DNA of 64,000 nucleotides from Sarocladium kiliense (GCA_030734395.1 JAUZTG010000041.1:2294001-2358000); one strand, 5' to 3'; positions 1-13,221 are shown, counted from the first letter of the stretch. Notes: generated from the letters alone by a model not told the origin. Made by a program: numbers and translations.

Positions 1-1
1 G

Positions 2-2077
2 GAATTGCGTGGGTTGGTACGTCGACCAAGCGCTAGTTCTCTTCTGAAGCGTTCGAGGTCAAGATCTCGCTCTGGGTCTCGTAGTCCGCAGCCCGAGAGC
101 CCTGCTATGGAAGACGAGCACGGCCGTCGAGGCACTGGGGACAGCTCACCATTGCTGAGTCTACCAACGAGAACAGACAGTAACGGCAAAAAGCCCACGC
201 CGAGCATCAATACTGCTTTGGTGTCGATTGGGCACAATGTTGCATCAGTTGGCACCACTCACACAAGAAAGGGCTCAGTCAGTGGCGCTATAACGACGAC
301 CTCACCGAAGAGCATGGGATCGTCTCTAACAGTCAAGAACCCGTTGAGACGGCGCAGCAAGTCTGAGGTGCCAAAGCCCACGGCGCCGCCAGCCATCGAT
401 ACCCACCAGAATCTTGTGGGCATGTGGAAGGCTTCTGGGGGACCACCAGTGGCCCCTATCGGCCACAAGGGGGCTGCTGATGTTGAGGATGACGATGACG
501 ATGATGACGACTTCCTTGACGACTCAGACATGAAGGGGGAAGCCAATCTCATTGATGGCACGATCCCCAATTTTGCAGGCTTCCAGGAGCACGTTCTCAA
601 GCTGAATCCCGGATTGACTGGCTCTCGGGCGTACTTGGTCGATCGCATTGCTCACCAGCAAATAATCCGGTACAAACACCTCCTGACCTCGGCGGTTGCA
701 CATCTAAAGCAGGGTGCCAACTGCCCTTGTGGATCACTATGCAAAACTCTCGGTGGAACGGCTATTGTTCTCGACTCTAAAGGTGACCCTCGTGGTGTAG
801 ACCCTTTGGCAAGTCACCTCCCCGATGACGACGATACTGGGCTTGCCGAGGGTGCTATCAATCAGGACAGCTTTCCGCAAGACATCCCGATGCCTCCAAC
901 TCAGTATCTTCCTGCCGAGTTCGAGTGTCAACTCTGCTACCAGCGGAAGAAATTCCAAAAGCCGTCAGACTGGACCAAGCACGTACACGAGGATGTGCAG
1001 CCCTTCACCTGTACATGGGACAAGTGCCGAGATGCCAAGATCTTCAAGCGGAAGGCTGATTGGGTCCGCCACGAGAATGAGGGCCATCGACACTTGGAGT
1101 GGTGGACCTGCGACGTGGAGGAATGCCGCCATACTTGTTACCGTCGCGACAACTTCCTGCAGCATCTTGTGAGGGAACACAAGTTCCCGGAGCCGAAGAT
1201 CAAGACCAAGGCTGCCATGAAGAGGGCGGGTGGCGGCGATCCTACCTGGCAAAAGGTTGAACAGTGTCACATTGAGACACAGAAGCGACCGCAGGAGGAG
1301 CCTTGCCGCTTCTGTGGCAAGACCTTCCCAACGTGGAAGAAGTTGACGGTCCATCTGGCCAAGCATATGGAGCAGATCTCACTACCTGTTCTTCGCTTGG
1401 TTACCGCCAAAGCCAAGGAAATCGATGCAGATACCATCATCAGCCCTGTGCAGGATCCTCCCATCCGCCAGATGATCCCGCCTATGGAGCACACACCAAC
1501 AGGAACCCCTTTCCCACCTTCCATGCAAGCCCATATTCCCTTTGGCGGGCCACAAATGGGGTACAACGATGCTGGGAACATGATGTATGCCATGAATCAG
1601 CCGCAGTATGACCACTCTCCATACTTGGCTGGACAGGCACAGTTCGGGGGCCACCGCGGCATTGACCAAACTGCCATGATGGCGAACAACTTGCATCAGG
1701 GAGGTGGCTGGCAAACTGGTCTTGGCGGCAATATGGGCCACCCAGGCCGGATGCCAGATTTGCCTGCTACGAGCAGCCCGTACATCCAGAGCCACAACCA
1801 TACCGCATACATGCCAATGGGCAACAACACCGCAAACAGCAATGGGCTCGAGCCATTTCCACAGCTCAATGCCCTTGGACTACAGAACATGGGTGGCCCA
1901 GCGGGGCAGATGAGCTTGCCCATGGATTACGGGGGATTAATGGACCCAAGGAGTGGGAATGGAAGTCCTTTCAGTGGACAAGGCTCGGCATCCCCGTACC
2001 AGCGGTCGCCGCACCAAGGTCATGGCGGCGTTTCGGAGAGAGGTTGGGATGATCGACAGCAATCTGGATTCATGTAA
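2..2077 (+). CDS. C2H2 zinc-finger protein, 5' end cut by window edge
   Basis: The reading frame is open to the left edge, so the true start lies outside the window; about 690 residues are visible. The N-terminal part is Ser/Arg-rich and low complexity, followed by an acidic run of Asp (about residues 161-169). Four C2H2-like zinc fingers follow: about 308-328 (starting CQLC), 336-361, 369-392 and 434-454 (CRFC...HLAKH). Between residues 185 and 235 is a conserved-looking block ending in RIAHQQIIRYKHLL. The C-terminal 200 residues are rich in Gly, Met, Pro, Asn and Gln, typical of a disordered activation or interaction region. It is likely a nuclear DNA-binding regulator; the target is unknown. 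It is convergent with the next gene, their stop codons about 360 bases apart. Confidence 0.85.
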   Translation, partial: ELRGLVRRPSASSLLKRSRSRSRSGSRSPQPESPAMEDEHGRRGTGDSSPLLSLPTRTDSNGKKPTPSINTALVSIGHNVASVGTTHTRKGSVSGAITTTSPKSMGSSLTVKNPLRRRSKSEVPKPTAPPAIDTHQNLVGMWKASGGPPVAPIGHKGAADVEDDDDDDDDFLDDSDMKGEANLIDGTIPNFAGFQEHVLKLNPGLTGSRAYLVDRIAHQQIIRYKHLLTSAVAHLKQGANCPCGSLCKTLGGTAIVLDSKGDPRGVDPLASHLPDDDDTGLAEGAINQDSFPQDIPMPPTQYLPAEFECQLCYQRKKFQKPSDWTKHVHEDVQPFTCTWDKCRDAKIFKRKADWVRHENEGHRHLEWWTCDVEECRHTCYRRDNFLQHLVREHKFPEPKIKTKAAMKRAGGGDPTWQKVEQCHIETQKRPQEEPCRFCGKTFPTWKKLTVHLAKHMEQISLPVLRLVTAKAKEIDADTIISPVQDPPIRQMIPPMEHTPTGTPFPPSMQAHIPFGGPQMGYNDAGNMMYAMNQPQYDHSPYLAGQAQFGGHRGIDQTAMMANNLHQGGGWQTGLGGNMGHPGRMPDLPATSSPYIQSHNHTAYMPMGNNTANSNGLEPFPQLNALGLQNMGGPAGQMSLPMDYGGLMDPRSGNGSPFSGQGSASPYQRSPHQGHGGVSERGWDDRQQSGFM

Positions 2078-2437
2078 AGGGGCACTTACGGTTTGATTCA
2101 CTGGCATCTGTACTCTTGTCAGGACCTGTTTGGATCAAAACATACTCTTCTTCTGTTCTTTTCTTTTTCTTTTCTAGTTTTATGAAGGATGGATTTGACG
2201 ATAGATCTTCTGGGGTTTGGTGCTATTGGGTTCTTCCCCCTTCTTTCCATGGTTGAGGGGAGGTTGTTCTGGCCCTCAACTCCTTGGCTTTCACATTCTT
2301 TGATTTCTGGGTTTACGACTTTATGATCAAATTTTGGGGGGAGGGCGAAAGATATATACCATTCCAATGTTCAATTTTCTGGTCCTTTATTTCTGAAATT
2401 GTCTGCAACGACAGAACTAATCTCTCAGTGACTGAGC
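2078..2437. other. Convergent 3' intergenic region
   Basis: This stretch holds the presumed 3' UTRs of two convergent genes. It is T-rich on the plus strand around 2150-2350. I see no coding or RNA gene in it. Confidence 0.6.
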
Positions 2438-4721
2438 TCAAGCCAGGAGCACCCATCCTTCGTGTTTACGGTCCTCCATAGCCTTTGCAATGCACTCGAA
2501 AAGCGGGACCTGGTTGTGTCTGATGTAAAAATTGGAGATGGGAAGAAGTCCTCCTTTGTGCGATCGAACCAACTTGATCAACCCTGCCGCAAACAACCTT
2601 AGTCGCTCGTTGGTCGAGGTCATTGCGATATATCTCTTGTTCTCGAAAGCTGAAAAGGGAGCCTTGCACCACCAAAGGCTCTGGTTGATCTGATACCGCT
2701 CTTCCCAATTCCCAATGTTCATTCCGACTTTTATGGTGGAGGGCTTGGAGAGGCACATGGCTAACATGAGTAGCAAAGATGACGGCGTCCATCGACCACA
2801 TCCAACTGGTCCGAACCATTTCGCCTTTTGCAAGCCTAATGTAGGATTGAACCTGCATATTTGGCCAGGCCAGTACCGGGTTAGTGGACCATAAATGAAC
2901 AATCTCTGCGCCAGACTCATCCCGTGCCATCTGCTCGTCGAGGCTGCCTTGGGCGGTAGCGTTGAGCTTCAATGACGGGCCCGTGTGAGTCGCATTTGAT
3001 AAGGCTTCAAGTCCTCCGTTTGACAGTGTTTCATCTGTGATGCGGTTTAATTCTTCCTCTAAGGAAGGAGTCTTAAGCGGTCCTGCGAAGAAATGCACGG
3101 CGGCCAGTGTTCTGGGATGAGTGATGTCTCGACCAACAAGCGGCGCGGAACAGACCACACCACCGTTTCCCGACGAGGCAATGGTGTCGGCTGCAAATCT
3201 TGGACATTCTGGTGATATTCTTTGCACAGATTGCTCTCGAAACTCCCAGTAACTGTATCCAGAAACAGACAGCAAGCCAAGGATCACTCTGTTGTCTGCA
3301 TCAGAGCCATATGGATAGTAAGATGGTTTGCGCGGTAAAGGATGGCAGAAGGCTAAGAAAAGTGCCTGTGTAGCCAAATGTGTAGCTATGCGGATCAGCT
3401 GGTCGAGATCATCGTTGTCCTGAATACCTTGACTGCTGGCAAAGGTATTCCGGAGGTCTCCAAAGATGTGGGTGGTATGTCCTTGATCAGTCTGGCATTT
3501 CAAAAACTTTTCCCAGACAACACTCTGAAGCTCAGCATCCAGGTCATCCCAGCCGAAACGTTCTAGAATATTTGGATACTCCACAAGGAATTCTTCCGAA
3601 CATATATCCCGGAGAGGAACGGACTCGGTGCCGTAAGATACAAAATAACCGTATTCCATTGCGGCTCGGACCAGGAGAGATGCGAAGTTTCCAATGATTC
3701 TGTCCCCATTCCGCTCCGAGGATTCAACTGCATGAAATCGCGCAGCTTTCAATGGTGCGCGGTGTGCCCGGGGCACAAAATTCACCTGTGGGATGTGAGG
3801 TTTCCATTCATCCTGTTTAATTGGTATACCTCCAATCTCTGCCCGCCACCTCTGTAGAACCCACTCACCATCTCCCAAATCCGGTCCATGGACTTTGAGG
3901 TGAACTTTCAGGCGGATTTTGAATGCCCTGGATGTGCTTCCCTGAATTGGCGTGTACAGTTGGGCATCTTGGTGGAAAATTGCGACCTCGTTAGGGCGAA
4001 GCCAGGCGAGAAATGAGGCCAACCAAAGACCCTGCCTACAGCCCTCGAGTGTCGCGAGATCGCACAGTTCGTTTTCAAGACACTCAAATGTCTTGAAAAT
4101 GACATCTGCAAGCATCTTCAGGTCCATTTGGTGAGTCAAGTTCCATCTTGTTTGGTGGTCACATTGGTGAAGCTTGGCAGCGAGTGAGGTATAGACATCG
4201 CTGAAGGAAACCGCTTCTGGAAGCGTGTAATGGCTACATCCATTAATCGCCTGAGCAAAACGATGCACGAGTCCAGGAGGAATGGGATAGTCATTCAAGG
4301 TCCCAGTTCGTCGCATCAACTCATCCGCCAAACGGCCAGCTTCGGCGCTCTGGAGGCAAGGGGAGCACGCTTGGAAGAAGAGAACAGACGATATTAGAAA
4401 ACTGTTCTTCCGGATGACACCGATGAGACTGTTTTTCGGGTCATTGTCGAGCCCTACCAGCAGCTTTAGTGTGGAGAGATGCCAGATCTTGGGAGCCGGT
4501 ATTGAGGTCAGGAGTTGTTCTCCTTCGGCAATGCGGTCAGGGTCGACCATGAGCCAACGGCCAAGTCTCTCCAGCGGAGGCATCACAAGAGGGTCCACAG
4601 CTTCCTTATAACAGAGAGGCATGACCTTGTTGAAGTTGTGGGCAATCGTTGTGATCACGCCTGCGCCGAGGGCGGCAGCTGCGACCAGGTCGAACTGGAG
4701 TTGGACGGCCATGTTGGACAA
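2438..4721 (-). CDS. Conserved-looking fungal protein of unknown function (735 aa)
   Basis: Two exons are proposed: 4721-2766 and 2689-2438, joined over a 76-base intron (GTTAGC...CAG) that removes residues through which the first frame stops looking protein-like. The joined product is 735 residues; reading straight through instead gives 751 residues with a different tail ending at 2466. The N-terminus has one hydrophobic stretch (about residues 10-28) that could be a membrane anchor. The rest is soluble-looking, with Trp- and His-rich segments and no motif I recognise. A second ATG three codons in is an alternative start. No function can be assigned. The intron choice is the weakest part of the model. 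Confidence 0.65.
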
Positions 4722-7568
4722 GGCGATGCTCGGTTACAAACAGCTCTGGCGCAAAGAAGGCAGGGGTATCGTGCTCTGGGGCTCCGACACAGGTACGCCT
4801 GCCAGGGCTGCCGATCCTACAGCGCAGGAGGGAAGACGTTGTGAAGTGAGTGAGGACTAAGAGCTCCCCGGCAAGAGCGCAAGGATAAGCAGCTTGTTGC
4901 CCAAAAAGAGGGGGGATGAGGCTGAGCTGCACCTCGTGGCACCCGCTTCTTGTAGACACATTAGGCATTGAGTTGCCTACTTGCAAGGCTGCGTTTGCGT
5001 GAAATGCACTGAAGCGTGGACTAGGAAGTTTGATGGTAAGAATGGCCCTGGTAGGATTATTGAGATCTTGCACGTAGGCCTAATCTGAACAGCTCATGTT
5101 CACCATCGCACCTACGCTGAACGGTCAAAGAGCTCGGTACGAAATACATGAATCATTTAGCCATATTACTGGAAGCTTCTCCAGCTTTCTTTTTATACAT
5201 CTTGGATTTAAGCCATAGCCCTTTCCCCATGAATTAGCCATCGAAAGTATGGTACATCACCGAGCTTGAGTGTTGGGCCTTTGTGGTCAATTCTGAGGCA
5301 TAGGGTAGATGCCCTTCCTCGGACAGCCGCTACAGAGCAATGCGAAGATGATTATGGAAAGTGTAGATGCTGTAGGAGGCAACTCAAAATCCAATGCTCC
5401 CGGACGACTAGTGAAGAAACGAGCTCAGCGGCGCCCTGGGCTACTACAAAGGCTCTATCATTCTGGGTCACAATAACTTGACGTAGACGCTGTCACACAT
5501 ACTCTAGCGTGCAAGAGATAGCACCTCTCGTCAGGCTCGGAATGAAGCGACTAAGAGCGAAGCAAGTCGAGAAGCGCGCACTGAATGATGTATTCAGCAT
5601 GGATGATGCTTGTACAAGCTGGGGTTGAAGCTTGCTTTCTGAGATGTGAGGCCCGGAGAGCATGAGTACGAGTCATTTCGGCAGGTGGATCGATCCGGGA
5701 ATGATGCTGTGGTATATCACAGTTTTCTAGGACAGGGATGCCAGCTTGTCTATACGGAAGGCCGGCATCGACGCATGAAGAGCAGAGTAGATGGATGAGA
5801 TGACGGGCTGAGAACAGCGAGATGGTGTGAGTGAGAACTTACGAGCAGTACCTTAGTTGGATGCAAGAGCCGGGAGCAGCCGAGACTGGGCAATGAGGTG
5901 AAGCGCGCTAGTGGATTCAAGAGATCAGGGGTGAGAGGGAGGGAAGTTGATATATCTCGAGAGTACCCCGTGCTAGACGAAGGGAAGTAAAAGTTGGAAG
6001 AAGGGAATGTTTGAGAGGTTCAGATCTTGGTTCAAGAGTACAAGTTTCTTGAGATCTTGGAATGTGTAAGTGGTCCATCCAGAGGGAGCCCATGTTGCTG
6101 AGGCATACCTTGTCTTGCCTTTGGGGAGGAAGCGCACGACAAAAAGAAAGATGGTGGGGCCAGCCGAGACAGGCGGGGCGTTTCAGATGCAAATCTGGCG
6201 CAAGGAGGCGGTTTGGGGCGGGGCGGCCACTGCAAATGGCCCAGGGTGTGTGGACGGCTACAGTGGGCTTCAGCGGGTGGCATTGGGTACCCAGAGGATC
6301 TGCAGCGCCATCCAGTGGCTGTCAGGGTCCCTGAAAGCTGGAGGTGGGCAGCGTCACAGTGACTGGTGAAGACGTCCTAGCCAATCGATCCCAACACTTC
6401 CATCGTCAGATCCTTCTTTCTCCTCACAACAACCCTCATCAACGTCACGGTTCGTTGGCGTGAACTGGTTGACAGTGTGTGCTGGCAGACGCCCGGATGG
6501 AGTCATTCTCGCGAACCGCTGCATCACACCCTCTTCCCCTCTGCTCGCGTGGTCGACCTCTTCGAGACCATCTTTGAAGACTGGACTCGAAACGCTCCAG
6601 AGCTGCAGGTGCCAAAACCAATGGCTGCCACGACACCATTTTCTCTTCTTCTTCTGAAGTATCGTGTTCACCATGGTTAGACTGGACAGTACTTGCGCTC
6701 GTTTGCCTGCCACTCAGGAGTTGCAGAAGTGAAAATAGCTGCCAGCGTGTCCCAGCGCTGGGCCCAGGTCCGTCTGTTTCATGTCGTCGCCATCGCTGGT
6801 CTGTCGCATGCACGGGCCCCTCGAATCCTGGGCAACCGAGTCTCTGGGAGACTGAGTGATGCCGCTGCGGCCCAAATGGCTGTACGAAGCTTGAAGTCAG
6901 TTCCAGGCCGACAGGGATCGCTTCTTATCGGGGCTCTTATCGTGAGATCCGAAACCGATGCCCTCTGCCCATCCGCAGCCCTGGTCAGTCGCTCCTCACC
7001 TGCTGTGGCCCTGGTCTGGCCTCCTACTGCTCTCTCCTTCTGTCTGTCTTGTTCCATCACTGCTTCGCTTCGCTTCACTCTTCCTTTCTCCCTGTCCACT
7101 TCCTTTCTTTGTTTCCCTTCTCCTTCTCCTTTCCCTTCGTCATCACTAACTTCACCTTCTACTGGTTGAGCATCGTGACAGGACCAAGGGCATCAACAAC
7201 GCCTGGGGTCTTTCTTTCTTTCTCTTCTTCCTTTCCCTTCTTTCCAGGTTGATCCTCGGCCGTCTTTCTTTTCTGTGCCTTTTGCTCACTCGCTTGACGC
7301 CTTGACGGTGATCTCCTTCGCTTCGATCCTTTCGCCAACCGCTTCAATCCCCTTTTCAACTTCCCATCCCGTCGAACAGGATCCTTAGTTTGTTCGCTGG
7401 CTTCGATATATCCCCATGTCTCGACGACCACTGTAAGCGACTCGACGACATCTTGGACCGATTCTATCTTGACTTCGAACTTTGGATACAAACGGTCGAT
7501 CTGGAAAATCGACACCTTGACCTTACCTAAACTACATCACCCCAAATAAAACAGACACAGCCTCAAGT
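4722..7568. other. Intergenic region upstream of two divergent genes
   Basis: This 2.8 kb region lies between the divergent starts of the unknown minus-strand gene and the TRP-like gene. Many small overlapping ORFs occur on both strands, but none has a recognisable motif or convincing splice structure. From about 7010 to 7350 the plus strand is strongly pyrimidine-rich (C/T tracts), as is common in promoters and 5' UTRs of filamentous fungi, so this part probably belongs to the TRP-like gene. Confidence 0.55.
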
Positions 7569-9999
7569 ATGACAAACCCGAGTTTAAGATGGAGTCTTTG
7601 GAGGTCACTGGCCGTTGTCGCTACACTCACGACCGGCACCCTCGCCGAGGACGTCCTCAAAACTGTCAGCTTTCGCGCATGTGGAAACAACACCGACATC
7701 ACCGTGAACAGGGCCGATATTAGCTTCAATGCCGAGACCAAGGTCATCTCCTTCGACGTCTCAGGCTCCAGTGCCCGCGAGCAGAACGTCACCGCCGTTC
7801 TCCAGGTCTCTGCTTATGGAAACGACATCTTCTCCAACGAGTTCAACCCTTGCGATAGGGGCACCTTCGTTGAGCAGCTCTGCCCCGTTCCGGCCGGTGC
7901 TTTCTCTGCCAAGGGTGATCAGGAGATCCCGACCCAGTTCGCTGATATGGTCCCGGATATCGCCTTCAAGATCCCGGACATAGCAGCTTGGGCGAAGCTT
8001 GAGCTCAAGACCCTTGACAGCGAGGAGGAAGTTGCTTGCATTCAATCTCAAGTTTCGAACGGCAAGACAGCCAATGTTCCTGCGGTGCCGTATGTTGCGG
8101 CTGGTGTAGCTGGTGCTGCCCTTGTCGCGACTGGTGCATCCGCTGTGGGATCAATCTTCGCCGGCGGTGCTGGAGGCGTTGGGACCGGAGGAGGTGGTGG
8201 CGCAGGAACTGTCAGCCCTAGTTTCACGGAGGTCATGGGCTGGTTCCAAGGACTGGCCATGAACGGCATGCTCTCCGTCAATTATCCGCCCATCTATCGC
8301 AGCTTCACCAAGAACTTCGCCTTCTCCACCGGCCTCATTCCTTGGGAACAGCTTCAAGTTGGCATTGACAACTTCCGCGCGAGCACTGGTGGAAACCTTG
8401 ACGAGGACAGCATCCAGGCTCTTCGCAATGCAACGCTTGTCTTCCCCGATGGCTCAACTGCGACTCCCGAGAAGGGGTTCGCCAAGGCCAAGAGGGCGGC
8501 TGAGGCTTTCGCTATGCTTGCGGCACGCCAGATCGAAATCAACGTTGGCGCGACTGGCGACGCTCTCCCACAAGAGGACAAAGGCCCGGCTCTTGAACTC
8601 TCTGTTTCTGGTATCCAGGCATTTACGCAGCAGCTCATGGTCCCCAAGTCGAACACCTTCATGACAGTCCTGCTCGTTGTAGCTATTCTCATCGGGGCCA
8701 TTGCCGTTGGTATTCTTCTGGTCAAGGTCATTCTCGAGGCCTGGGCCCTATTTGGTAACTTCCCTGAGAGTCTGGCTGGTTTCCGCAAGCATTACTGGGG
8801 TTCCATTGCCCGTACAATCACAACTTTGATCCTTCTCCTTTACGGAATCTGGGTGCTGTACTGCGTCTTTCAGTTTACGCAGGGCGACTCTTGGGCCGCT
8901 AAAACCCTGGCTGGCGTTACGCTCTTCCTTTTCACGGCCATTCTTGCATTCTTCTCTCTCAGAATCTGGTGGGTTGCACGCCAACTCAAGAACGAGGATG
9001 GCGATACCGCCGGTCTCTACGAAAAGAAAGAGATCTGGGTCAAGTATTCTCTCTTTTACGAATCCTACCGCAAGAACTACTGGTGGATCTTCGTCCCCAC
9101 CATCGTCTACATGCTCGTTAAGGGAGTCACTCTGGCTGCCGGCGACGGGCATGGAATGGCCCAGACCATCGCCATGCTTGTTGTCGAGGGTGTGATGCTT
9201 GTCCTCCTTCTTTGGAGTCGTCCGTTTGAGCGTCGCTCAGGCAACATTATCAACATCGCCATCCAAGCAGTTCGCCTCCTGTCAGTTGCCTGCATCCTAG
9301 TCTTCGTCGAGGAGTTTGGCATTCGTCAAACTACGCAGACGGTGACTGGCGTCGTTCTCATTGCCGTTCAGTCCACACTCACTGGCGTTCTCGTCATTCT
9401 CATCGCGTGGAACGCCATCAACGCTTGTTGCAAGAAGAACAGACACCGCGAGCGCCGAAAGGAAATGGGTATGTCAACTTTTCCTTGCCCTACTTGATAC
9501 AGGACATTGCTAACCACCTCGATCAACAGAGAAAATGCAACGTGACATGGATGACCTTACGCCCCTTGATGCTCGCAACTCCCTTCTTCTCGAGCGTGAT
9601 CAGAAGGACAAGAACTCCATGTTCACTATCACCAGCACCGGCCATGAAAAGGATCCCGCTATGGTCCGCGCGGACTCCCCTGACCGCTATGCTTCGACAG
9701 TTGAGAATGGCAGCATGCTGCCCGGGCATGCTAGGTCTGGATCCAACGGCTCCTACAACCAAGCTGGACATCTCCGCGTCGGTTCTGGTGGTCAATCTTA
9801 CCGACCTCTGACCCCTGTTGGAGCGTACGACGCCGAGCGAAGCCTTATGGGCAACGCTGCACCGCCAGGTGTCTCTCGTCAGCCAACATTGCCAATGAAC
9901 GGCGGGTACGGCTATGGACGATCCACCCCGTCCCCTGCACCTTACGGGGCCGCCTACCGGTATCCTCCCAATGGCGGCAACGGCAACTATGGCTACTAA
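7569..9999 (+). CDS. TRP-like / flavin-carrier (Flc) family membrane protein
   Basis: Exons 7569-9468 and 9530-9999 are joined over a 61-base intron (GTATGT donor, GCTAAC branch site, CAG acceptor), giving about 789 residues. A signal peptide ends near TLAEDV (about residue 27). An ML-like N-terminal lumenal domain (about 28-170, with paired Cys) is followed by a hydrophobic segment, a Gly-rich linker and a bundle of about eight membrane helices from residue 360 to 610. The cytosolic C-terminal tail is rich in Ser, Gly and Pro. This order (TRP_N then TRP domain) is that of fungal Flc1-3 and the fission-yeast Pkd2 family, which act in the ER, vacuole or plasma membrane in calcium homeostasis, FAD transport and cell-wall integrity. 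Which paralogue this is cannot be decided here. Confidence 0.9.
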
Positions 10000-10615
10000 G
10001 CGCCGTGAGTACCATTGGGTAAACGACCCGATCGAATGTCCGAATGATCGCTAGGCTTCACAGACAACGACTTTCCTTAATCCAATGACTTATTTTTATC
10101 TATGTTAGCAGCATGCATGCTTTTTCTTGCTTATGTTGATCCTGCGTTTTGTCCTGACCTATACCTGGGATCGGGTTCTGTACATCACCACCTCATCCCT
10201 CGTCCGCTCACGAGTATACGGACAAACAATCACTGTAGATATATGAGACACTGCCGGTGGGGTATTGCTTGGTGTTCGATAGCAGAAATGCGGACGGCGA
10301 ATGGCCTTTCTATGTCATGAAGGATGTGGTCAATAATACAGTATCTAAACATTGTCTTGCATGGTGAAACTTGGAAGTAGTAAATAGTGAATGATGAGGA
10401 GCTTCGCTATCATTACTGACGCCTGTCGGTCACCTGTACGCGGTGAGTTGCAGTATAGTGCCGCTGTGCGACTTGAGGGAGGAGTATTGGGAGACTAGTA
10501 CATTGCTACGTTGTAAACACGAGATTGCCACAGAAAGACCTGGTGGTATTTGATGCTAAAGGTTGGAGGAAGGAAGACGACCTAAAGTTCCCAAAAGCAT
10601 TGCTCAATGAGAACG
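10000..10615. other. Convergent 3' intergenic region
   Basis: This region separates the 3' ends of the TRP-like gene and vps9, which converge. It contains only short ORFs without motifs and presumably holds both 3' UTRs. Confidence 0.6.
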
Positions 10616-13221
10616 CTATGTGGATAACGCGAGGCATGCATCTACCGCCAGACCGACCCTGTGATCAAGAAAGTCAGCCACGACCTCGTTTTGTGTGTCG
10701 CATCATGTCGGAGGAATAGTGGTTACTGACCTTCCTTCTTTTTGGTAAACCACGTCGCTAATGATGTCCTTATCCAGATCTGGGAACATACCCGCCAGCG
10801 TTTCAACTACGTTCGCATGTTCGGCGCGCTGCAGCTTCTGCGCCTCAGCGGCTTCAGCACTGGCTTGTCGTGCGGCAGCTTCTTCAGCTGAAAGATTATG
10901 CCGTGATGAAGGTCTGTGAGTGTGGTCTGAGTCTTCGAGGTTCAGAGGTGGTGGGCGATGTTGCTGGTCTCCGGCAGAAGTCCCTTCCTCAGAGAAGATG
11001 CGGCCAATGGTGGAGAGAGGTTTCTGGATTGTCCGGAGGAGGCTGCCAATGGCGGCTTTCTCGTCATTGGGGTCGGGCTCGTTGGAGGAGGTGGAGCGGC
11101 GGCCTGGGGTAGAGGATGAATCTGCTGCGCCGTCCATGGAGGGACGTTTGGGGAGCTCGGGGGGCTGAAGGGTTGATTTCTCATTAAAGGTTGCGGGTTG
11201 GGAGGGAGGTGGGGAGGCAGCCTGATGCTTCTCGGCGATGGCAGAGACAGCGGCTTCCACGTTCTTTTCAAACTCCTCGTCGGATATTGTGAGTGTTGTT
11301 CTGTCGAGGTTCTCTATGAATTGGACGGCGCCCATCTGGCGGCGGTCAGTCAGCATAAGTGGAAGGGGCAGAGTTGCGCTGAGTGAGGCTTACCAGCGAA
11401 GACAAGTAGTACCCTGCCTCGCCACCGAGCTTGTCCTGGTTCCTGAAGCGCAGGATGTACTGCACATTAGACACTAGGTGATCGGGGTTTGATTGGAGCA
11501 CGACATAAATTAGGAGAGGCATGAAGGAATCGGCCGAAGAATCAGACTTGTTATGCTTCAGAAGACCTGTAATGGTTAGCCTGCTGACGATGAGGAATAT
11601 GAGTGCAGTTAAAGAGCATACCGAAAATGACCTTGCAACAGTTGAGGACGCATATTATCTTGTCCCTCGGCGCTCGGTATGACTTGATCTTTAGAAGCTC
11701 TGAAAAATCGTTAGCATATTAGTCTGTCCACCAGTGCCAAATACACGCACCTTGTTGCGCGAGCCGCAGAAACCGCTTCCCACTATCTCCAATTGGCGGC
11801 ATGTCGAGGTGTTCTTCCTTTATCCAGCCATAGATATTGATCTTCTGCTGCACAATATCGTCGCGCTCTACATCTTCCTGATGCTGTCCCTTTCGTCCTG
11901 GACCTAAGGGCACATCGCCACCTTTCCTCTTCGGCTTTGCCCCTGGCACAGGCTTTGGTGGCGGGATAGCAGGGGAGAAAGTCTGGCTGTATAGGCGATT
12001 CATGACCAACTTCTCCATGCCTTCACGAGCGTTATCGAATTCTGCGTCCGAGACGTCCCTCCAGACCTCGCACTGCATCATCTTATTTGCGATGAAGGCC
12101 AGGAAATCACTAATGATCTTGACCTGTTCGTGAACCATCCACTGTTTCTTTCCAAATTCAGACAAGAACGACTTGAGGTACCGGGCAACAGGATCGGCCT
12201 TCTTGTTCCTCAGCTGCTCCAGGAACCTATGAAAGTCGAAAGGAAGGGTGGGTTCCGGCTCTGGCTCCGGTGGAGGAGGTCGATGGATAGACATGGACGC
12301 CACTGAAGGAGACTCTATTGAACCTGTCCTCTCTTCTCTTGTTCTCGGTGGTGTGCCGAAAGTACCGTCCTTAGGAGGCACAGGCGGGGCTTGTTCAGCT
12401 GAGACCGATGCTTCTGCAGGAGCTGAGCCATGCGATGGGGTCATCTTCAGATCTGCCATCTGCGCTGTCACAGCTGCTGAGAGAGGTTCAAGACTCGACT
12501 TCCTCGGAGGATGTTGAATAGGTGGACTGGAAAGCATTGGCGACGCGATTTCCAGCCTCGGGCTCATGACCTCCTCGGCTCCTGGCCCGCCCCCAAATTC
12601 ACTGAACTGATCCATGATGCTCTGGATCTCAAGCCGTGAACCGCCTTCCTGCTCGTCATCGCTCATGTGCTTTTTCTCCTCGGGCTCACCCTCTCGCCCA
12701 GATGGGGGATCATCATCGCCATGTTGGGAACGCGCGGCGGTCGAGGGAGATCTTGAGGGGGGTTGTGAAGCGGTCGGAGTCGGAGGAGTTGGGTCGATGT
12801 AGTTGGGCGGTTCAGGAGTGAGGTACTGGGTGCGGGGTTCGTCGCTATCGTTGGGTTTCGAGGGCTTGAGGGTAGCCGTGGAGGCGGTCAAGTCTGATGT
12901 CTCTCCAAGGGCTGGGGTTGTGTCCACTTCCTTGCCCTTGCCTTTACTTTGGCTGACGGGGAGATCGCTAGGAGCTTCCTCTGACGTAGAAGGTACGGTA
13001 CTAGACACGGCATTGTCTAGGGACGCAAGATCTCGCTCCTCTGCAAAACTCGAAGGCTCGGTGCTAGGGGTCGTGTCTTGTGTGCTGCTGTCCTTGACGT
13101 TGGACACCGCCTCGATGGAGGGGTCGCTCATCGCGGCGGGTGTGGCATGGGGCTCGGTTCCTGGAGGACTGTCCTGCTGGAGGTCAACCAGAGGAGCGTT
13201 GGATTGCTCCGGCGGAGACAT
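10616..13221 (-). CDS. vps9: Vps9: Rab5-type GTPase guanine nucleotide exchange factor
   Basis: Five exons: 13221-11751, 11699-11622, 11566-11394, 11335-10731 and 10658-10616, all with GT/AG ends and CTNAC-like branch sites, encoding 789 residues. The first 330 residues are Ser/Pro/Glu-rich and probably disordered. A helical region precedes the VPS9 domain (about 445-590), whose core crosses introns 1 to 3 and includes DSFMPLLIYVVLQSNP and GEAGYYLSSL. A CUE ubiquitin-binding domain closes the protein (about 740-789, MFPDLDKDIISDVV...AVDACLAL) and is completed only by the last 43-base exon. In yeast, Vps9 activates Vps21/Ypt51 on endosomes for vacuolar protein sorting. The N-terminal extension is long compared with the yeast protein. 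Confidence 0.93.
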
